Positions 9,001 through 18,124 of a stretch of DNA of 36,908 bases are shown one piece after another. Each line of letters opens with the position of its first letter. Position 1 is the stretch's first letter. The translations under genes were made by a program, and so were the position numbers. Source of the DNA: a virus. The DNA is taken from positions 1 to 36,908 of the IMG/VR virus record IMGVR_UViG_3300027974_000077. One strand, 5' to 3'. Below the pieces are notes generated by a model. That model did no database searches, was not told where the DNA came from, and saw only the letters and a program-made list of their open reading frames with translations.

Positions 9001-11503
9001 AGATGTTTCAAAGATGTTTACACTATTTGATGGTTTGCAACAAAGAATGATTAAACTTGGTGTTCCAAAAGAATTTAGAGATATGATTTCTGGAATGAGT
9101 GCAGATGACTTTAAAAAGTTTGCATCATTGCCAAAGGGAAAGAATATGTTTACCTATGAAAAGGGTAAAGAAAAAACAAAGGCAAACATTACTGGATTAA
9201 CAAAAGAAGGTCAAGCGGTAATGCAAACATACCGTGAAGCCGTAATCGGTGAATTTAATGTTGCACAAAAAGAAGTTTTAGAAACAACAAAAAATCAAGA
9301 TGCAGCATTTAAAATTCTTATTGCTTCTGGAATGAGCACATCCGATGCATTAAAAACTGTAGAAGATTCTGCAATAGCAGCAGGTATTGCATCAGGTGCG
9401 GTTGGTAAAAAGGGTTCTGAAGAAATGAAGAAATTCATTGCAGACGCTCAGGCAGCATCTGATGCAACTTCAAGACTTAATGCACTAACAAAAGCAAGAC
9501 AGGCAAACTCAGACTTTGCTATTTCAAAGAATGCCCCAGGACTAGCAAAATCTATGAAAGAGGCAGGATACAGTGCTGATCAAATTAATGAGGCTTTGTC
9601 AGATCCTGATATTGCAAAGTACTTAATTGAAGACCTTAAAGATGGAAAGATTGAAGCAGGAGACATAAAAGATTATATTGATTCAATCGCAGAAAAGAAA
9701 TCGATTGATATTCGTGTAAAACTTGCAATGGGAGATTTTGCAGGTGCTGCAGAAGAAGGAAGACAACTAGTAAATGAAATGTTCTCTGTACAAGAGGCAT
9801 TGATTAAGAATGGACCACTTGGACAACAACTAGATTCAAATAATCAAAAAATTGCAGATTATCAAGCACAACTTCTTCCATTCCAAAAACAAGTTGCTGA
9901 CATTAATCAATCAATAGCAGATGCACAAAGAAGCATTGAGATTGCATATACAAGACCAATAGAGGCCCTTAATACTCAAGTAGAATCATTAGATAGACAA
10001 CTTGAAACAAGTCCAATATTTGGCAACCGTGCAATGCAGGCAATTCAAGATCAAAACACAATTTATGGAAATGATCTTGCTATTATTTCTCATCAAGCAG
10101 ATGCTGTTAATAAATCTTATGATGAACAAGTTAAAAACCTTAATGAGGTCAAGGCTGTTAATGATCAGATAATTGCTCAACAGGGAAGACAACTTGGTCT
10201 TGCTGATGCATTGACTCAGGGTGATATTGCTGCAGCAGCACAGGCTGCACAAGAAATGAGACAGGCCAATGCTGATCAATATGCTACATCACAAATGGAT
10301 GCCCTTGAACAATCACGACAAAATGCTTTAGGAAGACTAAAGGGTCCACAGTCTGGCTTGACAGAAATACAAATTCAAGAACAACAATATCAAAATGCTC
10401 AAAAACTTTATGCAATGGAAAATAATCCAGCAAGACTTAAAATTGTTGCAGACATTAAGGCAAAGCAAGATGAAATTTATAACTTGCAACAACTTCAAAA
10501 TGCAGAACTTGCTAAAATTAAAACAAAAGAAGATGAAATTTATAATATTGAAAATACAAAGATTCGTCCAATTCAAACAAACATAGATGCACTGACATAT
10601 GAAAATATTGTTCTGCAAAATCAAATAGATAAGCAGGTTGCTTCATTAAAGGTAATGGGACAAACTCGTGGAGAATGGGATTTGACATTTGCAAAGATTG
10701 ATGCATCTGCACTTGCATCAAAGAATCTAGATACAGCATTTGGTGCACTATTAACATCTGCAACAGCAATTAATAATATGTGGGCTTCAATTCTATCAAA
10801 GATTCAGCAGTATGCTGCAGGAGTTCCAGGAAGTGTTACAACACAGCAAAATAATTTTACTCCGCCTCCTGTAACTAAACCTAAAACTACAACAACACCA
10901 GAGGCAGATGCAGCAGCAAATCAAGCAAACGCAATGGTTGCCTTTGCTCTTGCAAAAACTACAGATGATGTTAATACTGCTGTTTCAGATGCAGTAAAAG
11001 CAGGTTTAACTCCATCAGTTGTTGCTAACGCAATGGCATCTTCTTTAGTTGGAACTGGAATGTCTGCTGCAGATGCAGCCATGACTGCTAGATGGACTGG
11101 ACAAGGATTGGCATATCAAGCACAGGTTGCTGCTCAAGAAAAAGCACAGGCTGCAAGGGTTGCTGCAGATGCTGCAATGTTTCCTGGTGGAAGAAGAGGT
11201 GGATATTCTTCTGGTGGATTTGTTCCTAAATATTTTGCTATAGGTGGATTTGCTAAGGGTACAGATACAGTACCAGCAATGCTTACACCAGGGGAATTTG
11301 TTATGAGTAAATATGCTGTTGATAATTATGGCACGGGAACCATGAAAGCCATTAATAACGGTTCACAACAACTTGGATCAGTGTATAATTATGAGTTGAC
11401 AGTAAATGTTAAGTCTGATGCTAATGCAAATGATATTGCAAATACAGTAATGACTAAGATTAAACAAGTAGATTCTATGAGATTAAGAGGTAATAAACTA
11501 TAA
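3098..11503 (+). CDS. Tail tape measure protein
   Basis: At 2801 residues this is by far the longest gene and sets tail length. It starts at TTG 3098 behind AAGAGGGTG; the nearby ATG (3094) meets a stop at once. Residues ~200-560 carry the TP901-type core (LGSVAMKTFRDMEEAVVKF, and GGINASEGANALKSGLAS). Hydrophobic stretches lie at ~550-590 (VVIGVVGGLAPVALMTFG) and ~1305-1365. Long coiled-coil-like Gln/Ala/Lys segments fill residues ~1550-1720 and ~2220-2520. A motif of the form SGG-VP-GT-DTVPA-LTPGE occurs twice, near 681 and 2703. No clear peptidase or lysozyme motif is visible. At about 0.15 nm per residue the tail would be roughly 420 nm. Confidence 0.93.
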   Translation: MSDVNANIGIVFDTTEALASLRQLQAGLSRFNQSLTQGNVAAANAQKGLNDQLVQAINSTGKFVASQKTVATSTSAFTTALEKNQLSMREYFRYTAAAATANTKVLGRAFTAERDIINRARRDRVKALQSQYIQLTSANGELVKVLKVVPKHLEMTNGRYADYATRVQMAAQRQQLLNQLIKQGSTQLLNFGKNTQWAGRQLMVGLTIPLTMLGSVAMKTFRDMEEAVVKFTRVYGDMTTTSDATNKAVQDIQRLGKEFTKYGIAVKDTVEMAAKAAAMGLTGNDLNQQVIAATKLSVLGQVEQQQALETTISLQNAFGIAATDLAQKINFLNAVENQTVLSIEDLTIAVPKAGPVIKQLGGSVEDLAFFMTAMKEGGINASEGANALKSGLASMINPSKKASEFLAGLGINIKGLVEANKGDLKGTVVGFARALDTLDPLNRARAIEQLFGKFQFARLSTLFQNVTKDSSQAARALGLAGASVEELAILSERELGKVENAVGVKFQKSIEQLKQELVPVGKAFLEALTPIVNFFGKILERFNNFSDGTKKAIAVVIGVVGGLAPVALMTFGLLANGLANLIKFFAMLRGGMAKLNGQNAVLGGGFDYLTQQEIENLTETNALHMSHKTLIDTFNVEAGSVNALAAAYANAGSQARALAASSPGLFNAAPGAKGAVSGIRMSSGGVVPGTGNKDTVPAVLTPGEVVLTKQTVKDNPETVAALQNGSVRKYMAGTADNSRSGASYRGTHNLIMGRSGFDNGQLSQTQSITPSKDLPGFLQKEYDRIAKLNEANLKRYAELTGMGTEKTMEEIRAAVLKNFEELLAEVKAKTGKLTQEGLNEIGKAPGADGGPSIMGRWFKKFDEGQGGSFAHVGDTHKVDIGTASGLKVSPKIQKQMDIVKAYYAETGRQAPDVRVADAFGFDMKQSVNRGMASPNQKNFEKKNGKTVGSAFEEEFAKTGAEKWKTMTELVGADFDKIHAQAEIYDKALLQKIQAWNQENAGKKIPEPFTDDVFLKLESEVRKDIDSLIPDFKAVIETAKRTITALRTSIKQEDLGPINDRLAKAGAGTLGPKASNAKYGNVEARTASEVLGTIDDLPESVEKSLTKAEQIAQTASPSKRTRKLGQDIGDGLIEGMKSREAGVASQSDRLANAASNIDTANLEKYRIMKEDPEMRQRQKSIDRHYRKLTGKLVTTTKLNDAIARQTKTTSVNVAESAAQEQRLNDLRQQEIIAKEQAVRNAQDAAAAGNYPGTSQSDLVAGDIGFIGPLTPEQQKTNAANLKAQRKLEVQQARGMRREAVGQYSGKVAGALGTAAMVSGMAGAPTQVTAALGTGSMVASFAPMLAGLSGPQGLALGVAAAAGSVWLMKKHFDATVKKQVDYINSISATTDKMKKIGEITGKVGASELYSRKRQEGSADRYTKIFERGKSQFGTDFFQSDVGKSIKESFVKDLAAGGDQASKKLALQLSAYISDGILTAEQAYSVARQIGLDLGNMTIGTKIQGEITNLVGPDGQNLLVDPLTIRIKIINTQNEITDAMTTAATNAQRTGSASSASTDSFAAAQALQSQNLTIIQAQRDAQKKMYDDEIRKLEAQKLATADKAKQLVIDGKIEDVKKRQAKDDAKLNSFTAKSLKQTSDLFDKSLKGKLPGQIGMNKNAVISASRNAVSAKYTGDAAPLAKALLSQTKGLKSEKIEVLINTLVSGGQLDTVSATNLLNIFGKDENGMYTQITAALKMQDPGKVQQLLTILSNFDEETAKDIFVKMTSKEGAATFENNMNTLSSLMQLDGKELDLEVFLKTKGNLEKLSALLDSVDSKIGTEPVTLTVIEDIVKANPDMPDMTALISDWDKWKDKDPKIQKSVVLTYIELYKTIGKSEIAQYRKNKSIPSVVTDSAVTGMIANDLLPNKVPTSIPSNKPGPASNTNSTGANPLDFLDSLAMRIKNVRDGAFDATTPLKSMIAAFSGKQAQKDVSKMFTLFDGLQQRMIKLGVPKEFRDMISGMSADDFKKFASLPKGKNMFTYEKGKEKTKANITGLTKEGQAVMQTYREAVIGEFNVAQKEVLETTKNQDAAFKILIASGMSTSDALKTVEDSAIAAGIASGAVGKKGSEEMKKFIADAQAASDATSRLNALTKARQANSDFAISKNAPGLAKSMKEAGYSADQINEALSDPDIAKYLIEDLKDGKIEAGDIKDYIDSIAEKKSIDIRVKLAMGDFAGAAEEGRQLVNEMFSVQEALIKNGPLGQQLDSNNQKIADYQAQLLPFQKQVADINQSIADAQRSIEIAYTRPIEALNTQVESLDRQLETSPIFGNRAMQAIQDQNTIYGNDLAIISHQADAVNKSYDEQVKNLNEVKAVNDQIIAQQGRQLGLADALTQGDIAAAAQAAQEMRQANADQYATSQMDALEQSRQNALGRLKGPQSGLTEIQIQEQQYQNAQKLYAMENNPARLKIVADIKAKQDEIYNLQQLQNAELAKIKTKEDEIYNIENTKIRPIQTNIDALTYENIVLQNQIDKQVASLKVMGQTRGEWDLTFAKIDASALASKNLDTAFGALLTSATAINNMWASILSKIQQYAAGVPGSVTTQQNNFTPPPVTKPKTTTTPEADAAANQANAMVAFALAKTTDDVNTAVSDAVKAGLTPSVVANAMASSLVGTGMSAADAAMTARWTGQGLAYQAQVAAQEKAQAARVAADAAMFPGGRRGGYSSGGFVPKYFAIGGFAKGTDTVPAMLTPGEFVMSKYAVDNYGTGTMKAINNGSQQLGSVYNYELTVNVKSDANANDIANTVMTKIKQVDSMRLRGNKL

Positions 11504-12156
11504 TGGCTACTAACCCAAATGCTGCTGCCTATATGTCTGGTAGAAGAAAGTATCAAAGACCACAAGCAATGTTATGGTCAGAAAACTCTGGCACACTAGT
11601 TAATGGTGTTTATGTTCCAAATGGCTATGAGGTTGGATCAACAACTGGATCAGAAACAGACGAATCCACATTTAATCAATTTTTAATTCTTTCAGATGAT
11701 AATAGACAGCCGATTGATTTTAAACCAACCAGAATTGAAAAGCGTGAAAGAATGATTAATGGCAGAATGCGTTCTTATCATGTTGCAGACAAGTTGACAA
11801 TTTCTACTAGTTGGAGTATGCTTCCTTCTAGATCTTTTGCACTTGCTCCAGAGTTTAATCCATCAAATGGAAAGCCATTAGTAAAAGAAAAGAACTCTTT
11901 AGAATATACTTCTGATGGTGGTGCTGGTGGAGTTGAACTACTTGATTGGTATGAAAACCATCAGGGATCTTTTTGGGTATATCTAGCATATGATAAATAT
12001 TCAAATTTTGGAAAAGATGATGCAGACTATGGACATCTTGGACAATATAATCAATTGGTTGAAATGTTTTTTAGTGATTTTTCTTATAGCGTACAAAAGC
12101 GTGGCGGAAGTAATCATGATTTTTGGAATATCTCAGTAACCCTGGAAGAGGCATAG
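11503..12156 (+). CDS. Distal tail (Dit-like) / minor tail protein
   Basis: A 217-residue protein whose ATG overlaps the tape measure stop by one base. Genes directly after the tape measure usually encode the distal tail protein, which forms the ring joining tube to baseplate hub. The sequence is beta-rich and polar: a basic N-terminus (MSGRRKYQRPQ), a central LTISTSWSMLPSRSF strand region, and LLDWYENHQGSFWVYLAYDK near residue 150. There is no membrane segment or enzymatic motif. The product is assigned from position; a general minor tail protein is the alternative. The hub gene starts one base after its stop. Confidence 0.5.
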   Translation: MATNPNAAAYMSGRRKYQRPQAMLWSENSGTLVNGVYVPNGYEVGSTTGSETDESTFNQFLILSDDNRQPIDFKPTRIEKRERMINGRMRSYHVADKLTISTSWSMLPSRSFALAPEFNPSNGKPLVKEKNSLEYTSDGGAGGVELLDWYENHQGSFWVYLAYDKYSNFGKDDADYGHLGQYNQLVEMFFSDFSYSVQKRGGSNHDFWNISVTLEEA

Positions 12157-12157
12157 A

Positions 12158-15100
12158 ATGTTTCAAAATGATGAATTAAAAAATCATCTTCAAACATCTT
12201 CAGTTATTAGAACTAACTCTGCTGTAATTGCTGAGTGGAATATGAACATACCAGAAAATATTCAAAAGATTGGCAATTATAGATATAGACCAACACAAGA
12301 TAGTTCTGTATATAAAAATATTATTTCTAGTTTTAATGATGGAGAAGACAAAAATACACAGGTCCCGTTTTACTATGGAGCAACCGATGCTGATGTAACA
12401 ATTGATGGCGGAATGGACGATATAAATCAGCCAACACTACTTACTTCTAGAAAAGAATACATTAAATTACTTTATTCGCTAGAAAACTGTTTTTATAAAT
12501 TTAGACCAAGATCAGGTATTAATAAGTCTTCTTATTTTTCAAACTCATATATTCATAATGCTAATTCAGATATGGCAAAAAGACCAAGATATTATATGCC
12601 AGATAAAGGCGATTACTTTAAATACTGGACATCTTATAGAACTGAAAATGGTTCTGAGTACGGTGTTGCAAATAAAACCTTAAATGGCCAATACTTCATT
12701 GAGGATACAGCACCATTTGTTGTTTATAAAAATAAAATTCCAGTAAATAGAGTTGTAGTAAAAATGCAAACACATATTGGCTCTGTTGACCTTGGTCCAT
12801 TTTCAACATCTTCTAAATCATTCTCAGACCCATTCTATGGTGATGCAAATAAAAAGACACCAGTTAAATGGAAGATTCAAGCACTTAAAAATAATAACTG
12901 GGTTGACATAAAGAAATTTGATGCAAGCACAAGAAGAAAAAATGGTACATCAATAATTGGTTCAGATGGATACGTAGAACTAGCATATGGATTAATCGTT
13001 CCAGATAAATATCAAGATACATTTATTAGAGCAGAAGAACATGCTACAACATCAACTTTACCAGAAACATCAATAAATGGTTATGCATATTTAGTTAAAG
13101 AAAATGAAGATTCTTTAGGCACGTATCATATTTGGGTATCAGATAAGTATGAGACCTTTGTTCCAACATATGGCTGGTATGTAAGTGAAGAAACAGTAGA
13201 TAGATTAACTAACTTTGTTACAGATACAACATCTCCAATTCAGTACTCAAATGCATCTGATGGTTTGCCAATGTATAGAGAGTTTGATTATATTAATGGC
13301 TTAAGAATTGTTGTTGATACAATGACAAGGGCTGACTCAACTTTTGATCTAATTGAACTATCACCAAGATTAGTTGTAGATTTATCAGGAAAGACAGTTG
13401 ATTTTTCAATAACAAAAACGGCATCTGATTTAGGATCTTCTGGCCTTCCAGTTGGTCAATTGCTTGCATCAAATGGAACCCTAAAACTATTTGACTACGA
13501 TCAAGCATTTAATCCAAATAATAACAACAGTATTATTAAAAACTATATAACTAAAAATATACAAGTTAAGTTTTATGAAATAATTATGAATGTAAATGGG
13601 TATGATTATTTTGTTCCAATTAAGACAATGTATACAGAAGGTTTTCCAGAGTCAAACAATGAAACAAGACAAGTTTCTTTAAAATTAAGAGATCTATTCT
13701 TTTACCTAGAATCAATCAATGCCCCACAACTGCTAGTTACAAATGTATCTCTTAGTTATGCAGTCTCAACACTTTTAGATTCAATTGGTTTTACCAACTA
13801 TTCATTTAAAAGAGTAGATGGTGAAGTTGATCAGATTATTCCATACTTCTTTATTCCGCCAGACACTAGCGTTGCTGAACTATTAAATCAATTAGCGATA
13901 TCAACACAGACAGCAATGTTCTTTGATGAATATAATAATTTTGTAATGATGAGTAAAAATTACATTCTTCCAAAAGAGTCAGAAAGAGAAACTGATTTTG
14001 AATTTTATGGTACCAAAGATTTTATTGAAGAAGGTGCAATTAATAACAAAACTACCAATGAAAAACTTGCAAACATAATTTCTATTAACTCTCAAAATAA
14101 TGAAATTTTTAATGATGGAAGTATTAACTATAAGACAAGATATATTCAAAAAACATATGGATCAATTAGGCAAGCAAGCATTATTGATCAGGAAAAAACA
14201 TGGATATACAAACCAGTATTATTGTGGGAAGTTGCTGGGGACGATAATACAAAGTCTATTAATGATCAAGCAAATAAGCAGTCTAGTTATGTTTTGGGTG
14301 CTATACCACTTAACTCTGATTTATCCGATACAGTTCCAAGCGTTTCTAATAATATAATGATTAATAATACAATGGATTTAGGAGAGGGCATTTATTGGCT
14401 TTCAAGATACAATGGATATTTTTATGCAAATGGAGAAATCATAAAATATGATGCAGTTCAGTATAGTGTCAGCGGTATTGGCAATGTATGGATTACAAGT
14501 GTAACTGATTATCAAAACTATTTTTCCAAACTAAGTCATAATGGAAAGATCTATCCAACAGGATTGGTGAGAATTTATTCATATCCAAATTATCAAACTA
14601 TAAATGGAATCACTAAATTAAAAAATGGAGAAGTAGCAAAGCACGGTAGAGGTCAGTTTGGCACAAGTGTTCTAAAGCACAATGCTGGCTTAAATTCATA
14701 CTGGTCCGATAATGCAAATGTTCGTGGCTGCTCAATGAAGTCTGATTATTTGTTTAGTCTTGCAAGTAAAACTGAAGCAGATGCAAAGATTGCACTTTTA
14801 ACATTAGACAATCTTGCAGCAGGAGTTAGCAATGATTTGGCAACTCAATCCACTAGATCAGGAATTATGAAAAATTTCTTGTCTCAATATTATGGCACAG
14901 AAAAAGATTTTAATAAACTTAAAACAACCCAAACTGGAACAATCCAGTCGTCTGCATTTATTTTAAATGGTCCATCTTTTACAACTACTCAAAAAGGCAT
15001 TGACTTTATTTCGTATGTACATAAACCATTGACAGACTCATTTAAACATTTTGGTACAAGAATGAGAATTGTTGGTAAAATTGAAAATAACCAGAACCGT

Positions 15101-16477
15101 GGTCAGACTCCAATTGGTAGTGATACATACTTTGTGGTAACTGGTAATTCTCCAGATCAAAATATTAATATTAGTGCTGGTTCTGGCGGATTAGCCGTTA
15201 TGCTAAATCCAACAACAAATGTTGGATACTATTTTGAAATTTTAGCACTAACAGAAAATAACATCAGTAGTTATAATAAATCTGCTGAAAATCTTCACAA
15301 TGTAATCTTTTATAAGATAAAGCGTGACTCTGCCACATCCGATGCTATACCAGTTAAACTTTGGGGTGGTCTTGCAAGCATAACAGTTGACGATGGAAAG
15401 TTTACTGGTCAATACAGAATGGTTGGCGAGCAAAATCCAACGGTATATGATTTAGCAGTTGAGTATAGAAATATTGGAAACAGTAGAAGGTTCTACTTAT
15501 ACATAAACAACAAACTTGTTGCAACTGTTGACGATACTTCTCCTTTGCCAGTATATAACAATATGGCTATGTTTGTAAGAGGATCTGCAAGATGTATGTT
15601 TGAAAATATCTACGCATTAACAAATAATTATAGTCAAAATACAACCTTTGCTCTTGATACACCAGTTATGTCAGCGATTAATGATTCTGAGATAGATGCA
15701 AATGAATCATTCAGAAAATATGCAATGAGTGGTATTGTTCAATCAACCTATTTATCTGGTATTAATCCGTCTCAGCCACCACAATATAATATGTACTTTG
15801 AAGAATTTGGTACCATTATGAGAGAAGCAGCATACTTTAATATTCGTTATGACAAAGCCTATCCAGCATTATATGCAAAACTGTCTCCAACATTTAATAA
15901 GATTAAGGGGTATACAGTATCTGGATTTAGAGCAGGATCTTATGGAGCAGAATTTTTAATATTCAATGCAACAGATACCGCACTAAGCCTAGATGAGACA
16001 ACTGGCAATTACTTAAGAATTCAAGGTATAACTTTTACACAAGAGTCACAACACCAATTGACAATGGATGAGTATTTTAATAAAAATAGTGATTTTTCAA
16101 ATCCTCAACTAAGCGGATCAACACTATTAAAATCTCCTATAAAGTATGATAATGATTATCAAGATATTAAAGTAAGCAGAATTACCTATGGTAAAAAAGA
16201 TTTTTCATTAGAAACACCATACATACAAACACAAGATGACGCAAACAGGCTAATGGAGTGGATTGTCAATAAAGTTGTTAAGCCAAGAAAATCTGTTAGT
16301 CTTAAGGTTTTTGCAACACCAACAGTTCAACTAGGAGATGTTGTCACTATTGACTATAAGGATAAAGACTCAGTAAATCAAATATCATCATCTAACTCTA
16401 GGTTTGTAGTATATAATATAGAGTATGCTAAAAGTTCTGGAGGGCCAGATATGACTGTTTATCTGAGCGAAATTTAA
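12158..16477 (+). CDS. Tail hub / baseplate protein with carbohydrate-binding-like domains
   Basis: A 1439-residue protein behind GGAAGAGG. Four parts can be seen. Residues ~150-290 resemble a galactose-binding beta-sandwich (NRVVVKMQTHIG, then WKIQALKNNNWVDI). Residues ~380-620 look like a gp27/Tal-type hub (DTSVAELLNQLAISTQTAMF). Residues ~930-1155 look like a concanavalin/LamG-type jelly roll (FYLYINNKLVATVDD, MFENIYALTN). The C-terminus returns to a hub-type segment (VQLGDVVTIDYKDKD, residues ~1390-1402). The protein probably forms the tail tip and may bind host surface sugars. Its place after the Dit-like gene supports a baseplate role. Domain names are from sequence pattern and should be taken as provisional. 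Confidence 0.65.
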   Translation: MFQNDELKNHLQTSSVIRTNSAVIAEWNMNIPENIQKIGNYRYRPTQDSSVYKNIISSFNDGEDKNTQVPFYYGATDADVTIDGGMDDINQPTLLTSRKEYIKLLYSLENCFYKFRPRSGINKSSYFSNSYIHNANSDMAKRPRYYMPDKGDYFKYWTSYRTENGSEYGVANKTLNGQYFIEDTAPFVVYKNKIPVNRVVVKMQTHIGSVDLGPFSTSSKSFSDPFYGDANKKTPVKWKIQALKNNNWVDIKKFDASTRRKNGTSIIGSDGYVELAYGLIVPDKYQDTFIRAEEHATTSTLPETSINGYAYLVKENEDSLGTYHIWVSDKYETFVPTYGWYVSEETVDRLTNFVTDTTSPIQYSNASDGLPMYREFDYINGLRIVVDTMTRADSTFDLIELSPRLVVDLSGKTVDFSITKTASDLGSSGLPVGQLLASNGTLKLFDYDQAFNPNNNNSIIKNYITKNIQVKFYEIIMNVNGYDYFVPIKTMYTEGFPESNNETRQVSLKLRDLFFYLESINAPQLLVTNVSLSYAVSTLLDSIGFTNYSFKRVDGEVDQIIPYFFIPPDTSVAELLNQLAISTQTAMFFDEYNNFVMMSKNYILPKESERETDFEFYGTKDFIEEGAINNKTTNEKLANIISINSQNNEIFNDGSINYKTRYIQKTYGSIRQASIIDQEKTWIYKPVLLWEVAGDDNTKSINDQANKQSSYVLGAIPLNSDLSDTVPSVSNNIMINNTMDLGEGIYWLSRYNGYFYANGEIIKYDAVQYSVSGIGNVWITSVTDYQNYFSKLSHNGKIYPTGLVRIYSYPNYQTINGITKLKNGEVAKHGRGQFGTSVLKHNAGLNSYWSDNANVRGCSMKSDYLFSLASKTEADAKIALLTLDNLAAGVSNDLATQSTRSGIMKNFLSQYYGTEKDFNKLKTTQTGTIQSSAFILNGPSFTTTQKGIDFISYVHKPLTDSFKHFGTRMRIVGKIENNQNRGQTPIGSDTYFVVTGNSPDQNINISAGSGGLAVMLNPTTNVGYYFEILALTENNISSYNKSAENLHNVIFYKIKRDSATSDAIPVKLWGGLASITVDDGKFTGQYRMVGEQNPTVYDLAVEYRNIGNSRRFYLYINNKLVATVDDTSPLPVYNNMAMFVRGSARCMFENIYALTNNYSQNTTFALDTPVMSAINDSEIDANESFRKYAMSGIVQSTYLSGINPSQPPQYNMYFEEFGTIMREAAYFNIRYDKAYPALYAKLSPTFNKIKGYTVSGFRAGSYGAEFLIFNATDTALSLDETTGNYLRIQGITFTQESQHQLTMDEYFNKNSDFSNPQLSGSTLLKSPIKYDNDYQDIKVSRITYGKKDFSLETPYIQTQDDANRLMEWIVNKVVKPRKSVSLKVFATPTVQLGDVVTIDYKDKDSVNQISSSNSRFVVYNIEYAKSSGGPDMTVYLSEI

Positions 16478-16478
16478 T

Positions 16479-16967
16479 ATGGCAAGTGCAATACCACTTA
16501 CACCAGATACTACTGCATCTAACGCAGATACAGGGGTACTTGCTGCAACCACCAACCTTATAATTACAAGTTATGATGAAACACCTTTAGAGGTAATGAC
16601 TGATCTTATATTTGAAGATATAGGTGGTCAAGAAATTATTAATATATCCAGAACTGACATTGTTAATGGTCAGGATATTATTTATCAACCAATTAAAAAT
16701 TTGGCAAGCATTAACTATCAGTATAATCCGCAAAATATTTTGGCCCTACAAGATACATCTGAGAACTATTTTAAAAAATTTCCAATTAATGCAGCAAACA
16801 AAGTTCCAACCACTGGAACAGGAGAAAATGGATCAACAGTTTACATCGATGAGGCTACGGGAAATCTAGTTATTGAACTAGTAAATGTAGAGGATGATGA
16901 GCAAGTAGAAGTTCAAATACTAAGAAATGGAAAATTTTTTAATGATACAATATATGAGGTGCAATAA
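16479..16967 (+). CDS. Baseplate or fibre-associated protein, unknown
   Basis: A 162-residue acidic protein starting one base after the hub stop and overlapping the next ATG by one base. It is polar, without signal peptide or membrane helix. Residues ~28-70 (IITSYDETPLEVMTDLIFED) and a C-terminal beta strand pair (GNLVIELVNVEDDEQVEVQI) are its main recognisable parts. The position between the hub and a fibre-like gene suggests a small tail-tip subunit. I do not recognise a family. Confidence 0.55.
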   Translation: MASAIPLTPDTTASNADTGVLAATTNLIITSYDETPLEVMTDLIFEDIGGQEIINISRTDIVNGQDIIYQPIKNLASINYQYNPQNILALQDTSENYFKKFPINAANKVPTTGTGENGSTVYIDEATGNLVIELVNVEDDEQVEVQILRNGKFFNDTIYEVQ

Positions 16968-18124
16968 TGATTACTAATACTGGAAAAAATATTTTAGCCA
17001 AATATCTACTTGGTCAGGCTTCTGCCTATGCCTCGTATATTGCTATTGGCTGCGGTTCAAGGCCTTTAAACTCTGACGCAGTTCTTGGCGATTATTCAAC
17101 TAAAGAAAGACTTGATTTTGAGATGTTCCGTGTACCGATTACTTCAAGAGGTTATGTGAGCGAAGATGGAATTACAAAAATTGTTTTAACTGCAGAATTG
17201 CCAAGTGAAGAAAGATATGAGATTAGCGAAGTTGGTATTTTTTCTGCGGGATCTAATACTGCTGCAGGTGCCTATGATAGTAAATCTATTTATGCTTTTA
17301 CACAAGATGAAAATTGGGAACACCACGATGCCCAGGGTGCATATCAAATTCCAGTAAAGTATACACCACTAGACAATGATTCAAATAATATAATTAGTGA
17401 TGTTATGGCTACAAGAGAAGGATCTCAAGTTGTTGCAAAAGTTTTTCAAACAAACGCAGATAACAGAATTTTTACAGATCAAGGAAGAGTTTTAAGATAT
17501 GAAAGATGTAGATTTTTAAATAATACAATTATGCTTAAGGGAAATTCTTCCACGCTAACTATTGATGGATCTGGAAATTTAGTAATAGGAGATAACTCAG
17601 AGCATATACATTTGACTGGTGCAATACTAGACTTTAATAAAAACTCACCTACTGATGAAATTAAACTATCTTTTGCGGTAGTTAATAAAGATGGAGAATC
17701 AACAAGTGTTCCAGACAATGTTAGAATAATGGTAGAGTTTTCTTCTTCTGATTCGCTTGTCGGTCAATTTGCAAGATTTCAGGTAAATATTAATAATGGA
17801 ACTAGAATAGATCAGCATAATTTTGCTGCAAATAGATATGTTGTAGCAACAAAACAACTACAAGAATTATATAAGAGTGCTGGCTTTACATGGAGTCAGG
17901 TTGATGTTGTTAAGATTTATGCATGTGTCACAGACAATGGCAGCCCAACAGATAACTTTTATATTGCCTTAGATGCTTTAAAACTTGAAAATACAAGTTC
18001 GTCAAACCCACTTTATGGAATGACTGGATATTCTGTTATTAAAAATAAAGATGCAGCAACTATTGTAAAATCTGCAAACACAACAAACTATATTGAATTT
18101 AGGTTTGCCTTGGATGTTCAATAA
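16967..18124 (+). CDS. Tail fibre / collar-like protein
   Basis: A 385-residue protein with GAGGTG upstream of its ATG. The N-terminus (MITNTGKNILAKYLLGQAS) followed near residue 85 by YEISEVGIFSAG resembles the attachment part of tail-collar and fibre proteins that dock to the baseplate. The C-terminal half, from about residue 210, is beta-rich (LTGAILDFNKNSPTDEIKLS) and could be a sandwich domain exposed for receptor binding. The next gene begins with a one-base overlap. The role as fibre is inferred from the N-terminal pattern and gene order. Confidence 0.55.
   Translation: MITNTGKNILAKYLLGQASAYASYIAIGCGSRPLNSDAVLGDYSTKERLDFEMFRVPITSRGYVSEDGITKIVLTAELPSEERYEISEVGIFSAGSNTAAGAYDSKSIYAFTQDENWEHHDAQGAYQIPVKYTPLDNDSNNIISDVMATREGSQVVAKVFQTNADNRIFTDQGRVLRYERCRFLNNTIMLKGNSSTLTIDGSGNLVIGDNSEHIHLTGAILDFNKNSPTDEIKLSFAVVNKDGESTSVPDNVRIMVEFSSSDSLVGQFARFQVNINNGTRIDQHNFAANRYVVATKQLQELYKSAGFTWSQVDVVKIYACVTDNGSPTDNFYIALDALKLENTSSSNPLYGMTGYSVIKNKDAATIVKSANTTNYIEFRFALDVQ

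Noticed and set aside
3098-11503. Cell wall hydrolase domain inside the tape measure protein
   Set aside because: Many tape measures carry one, but I found no HxxxD/HxH peptidase, NlpC/P60 Cys-His or lysozyme Glu motif in a suitable context.
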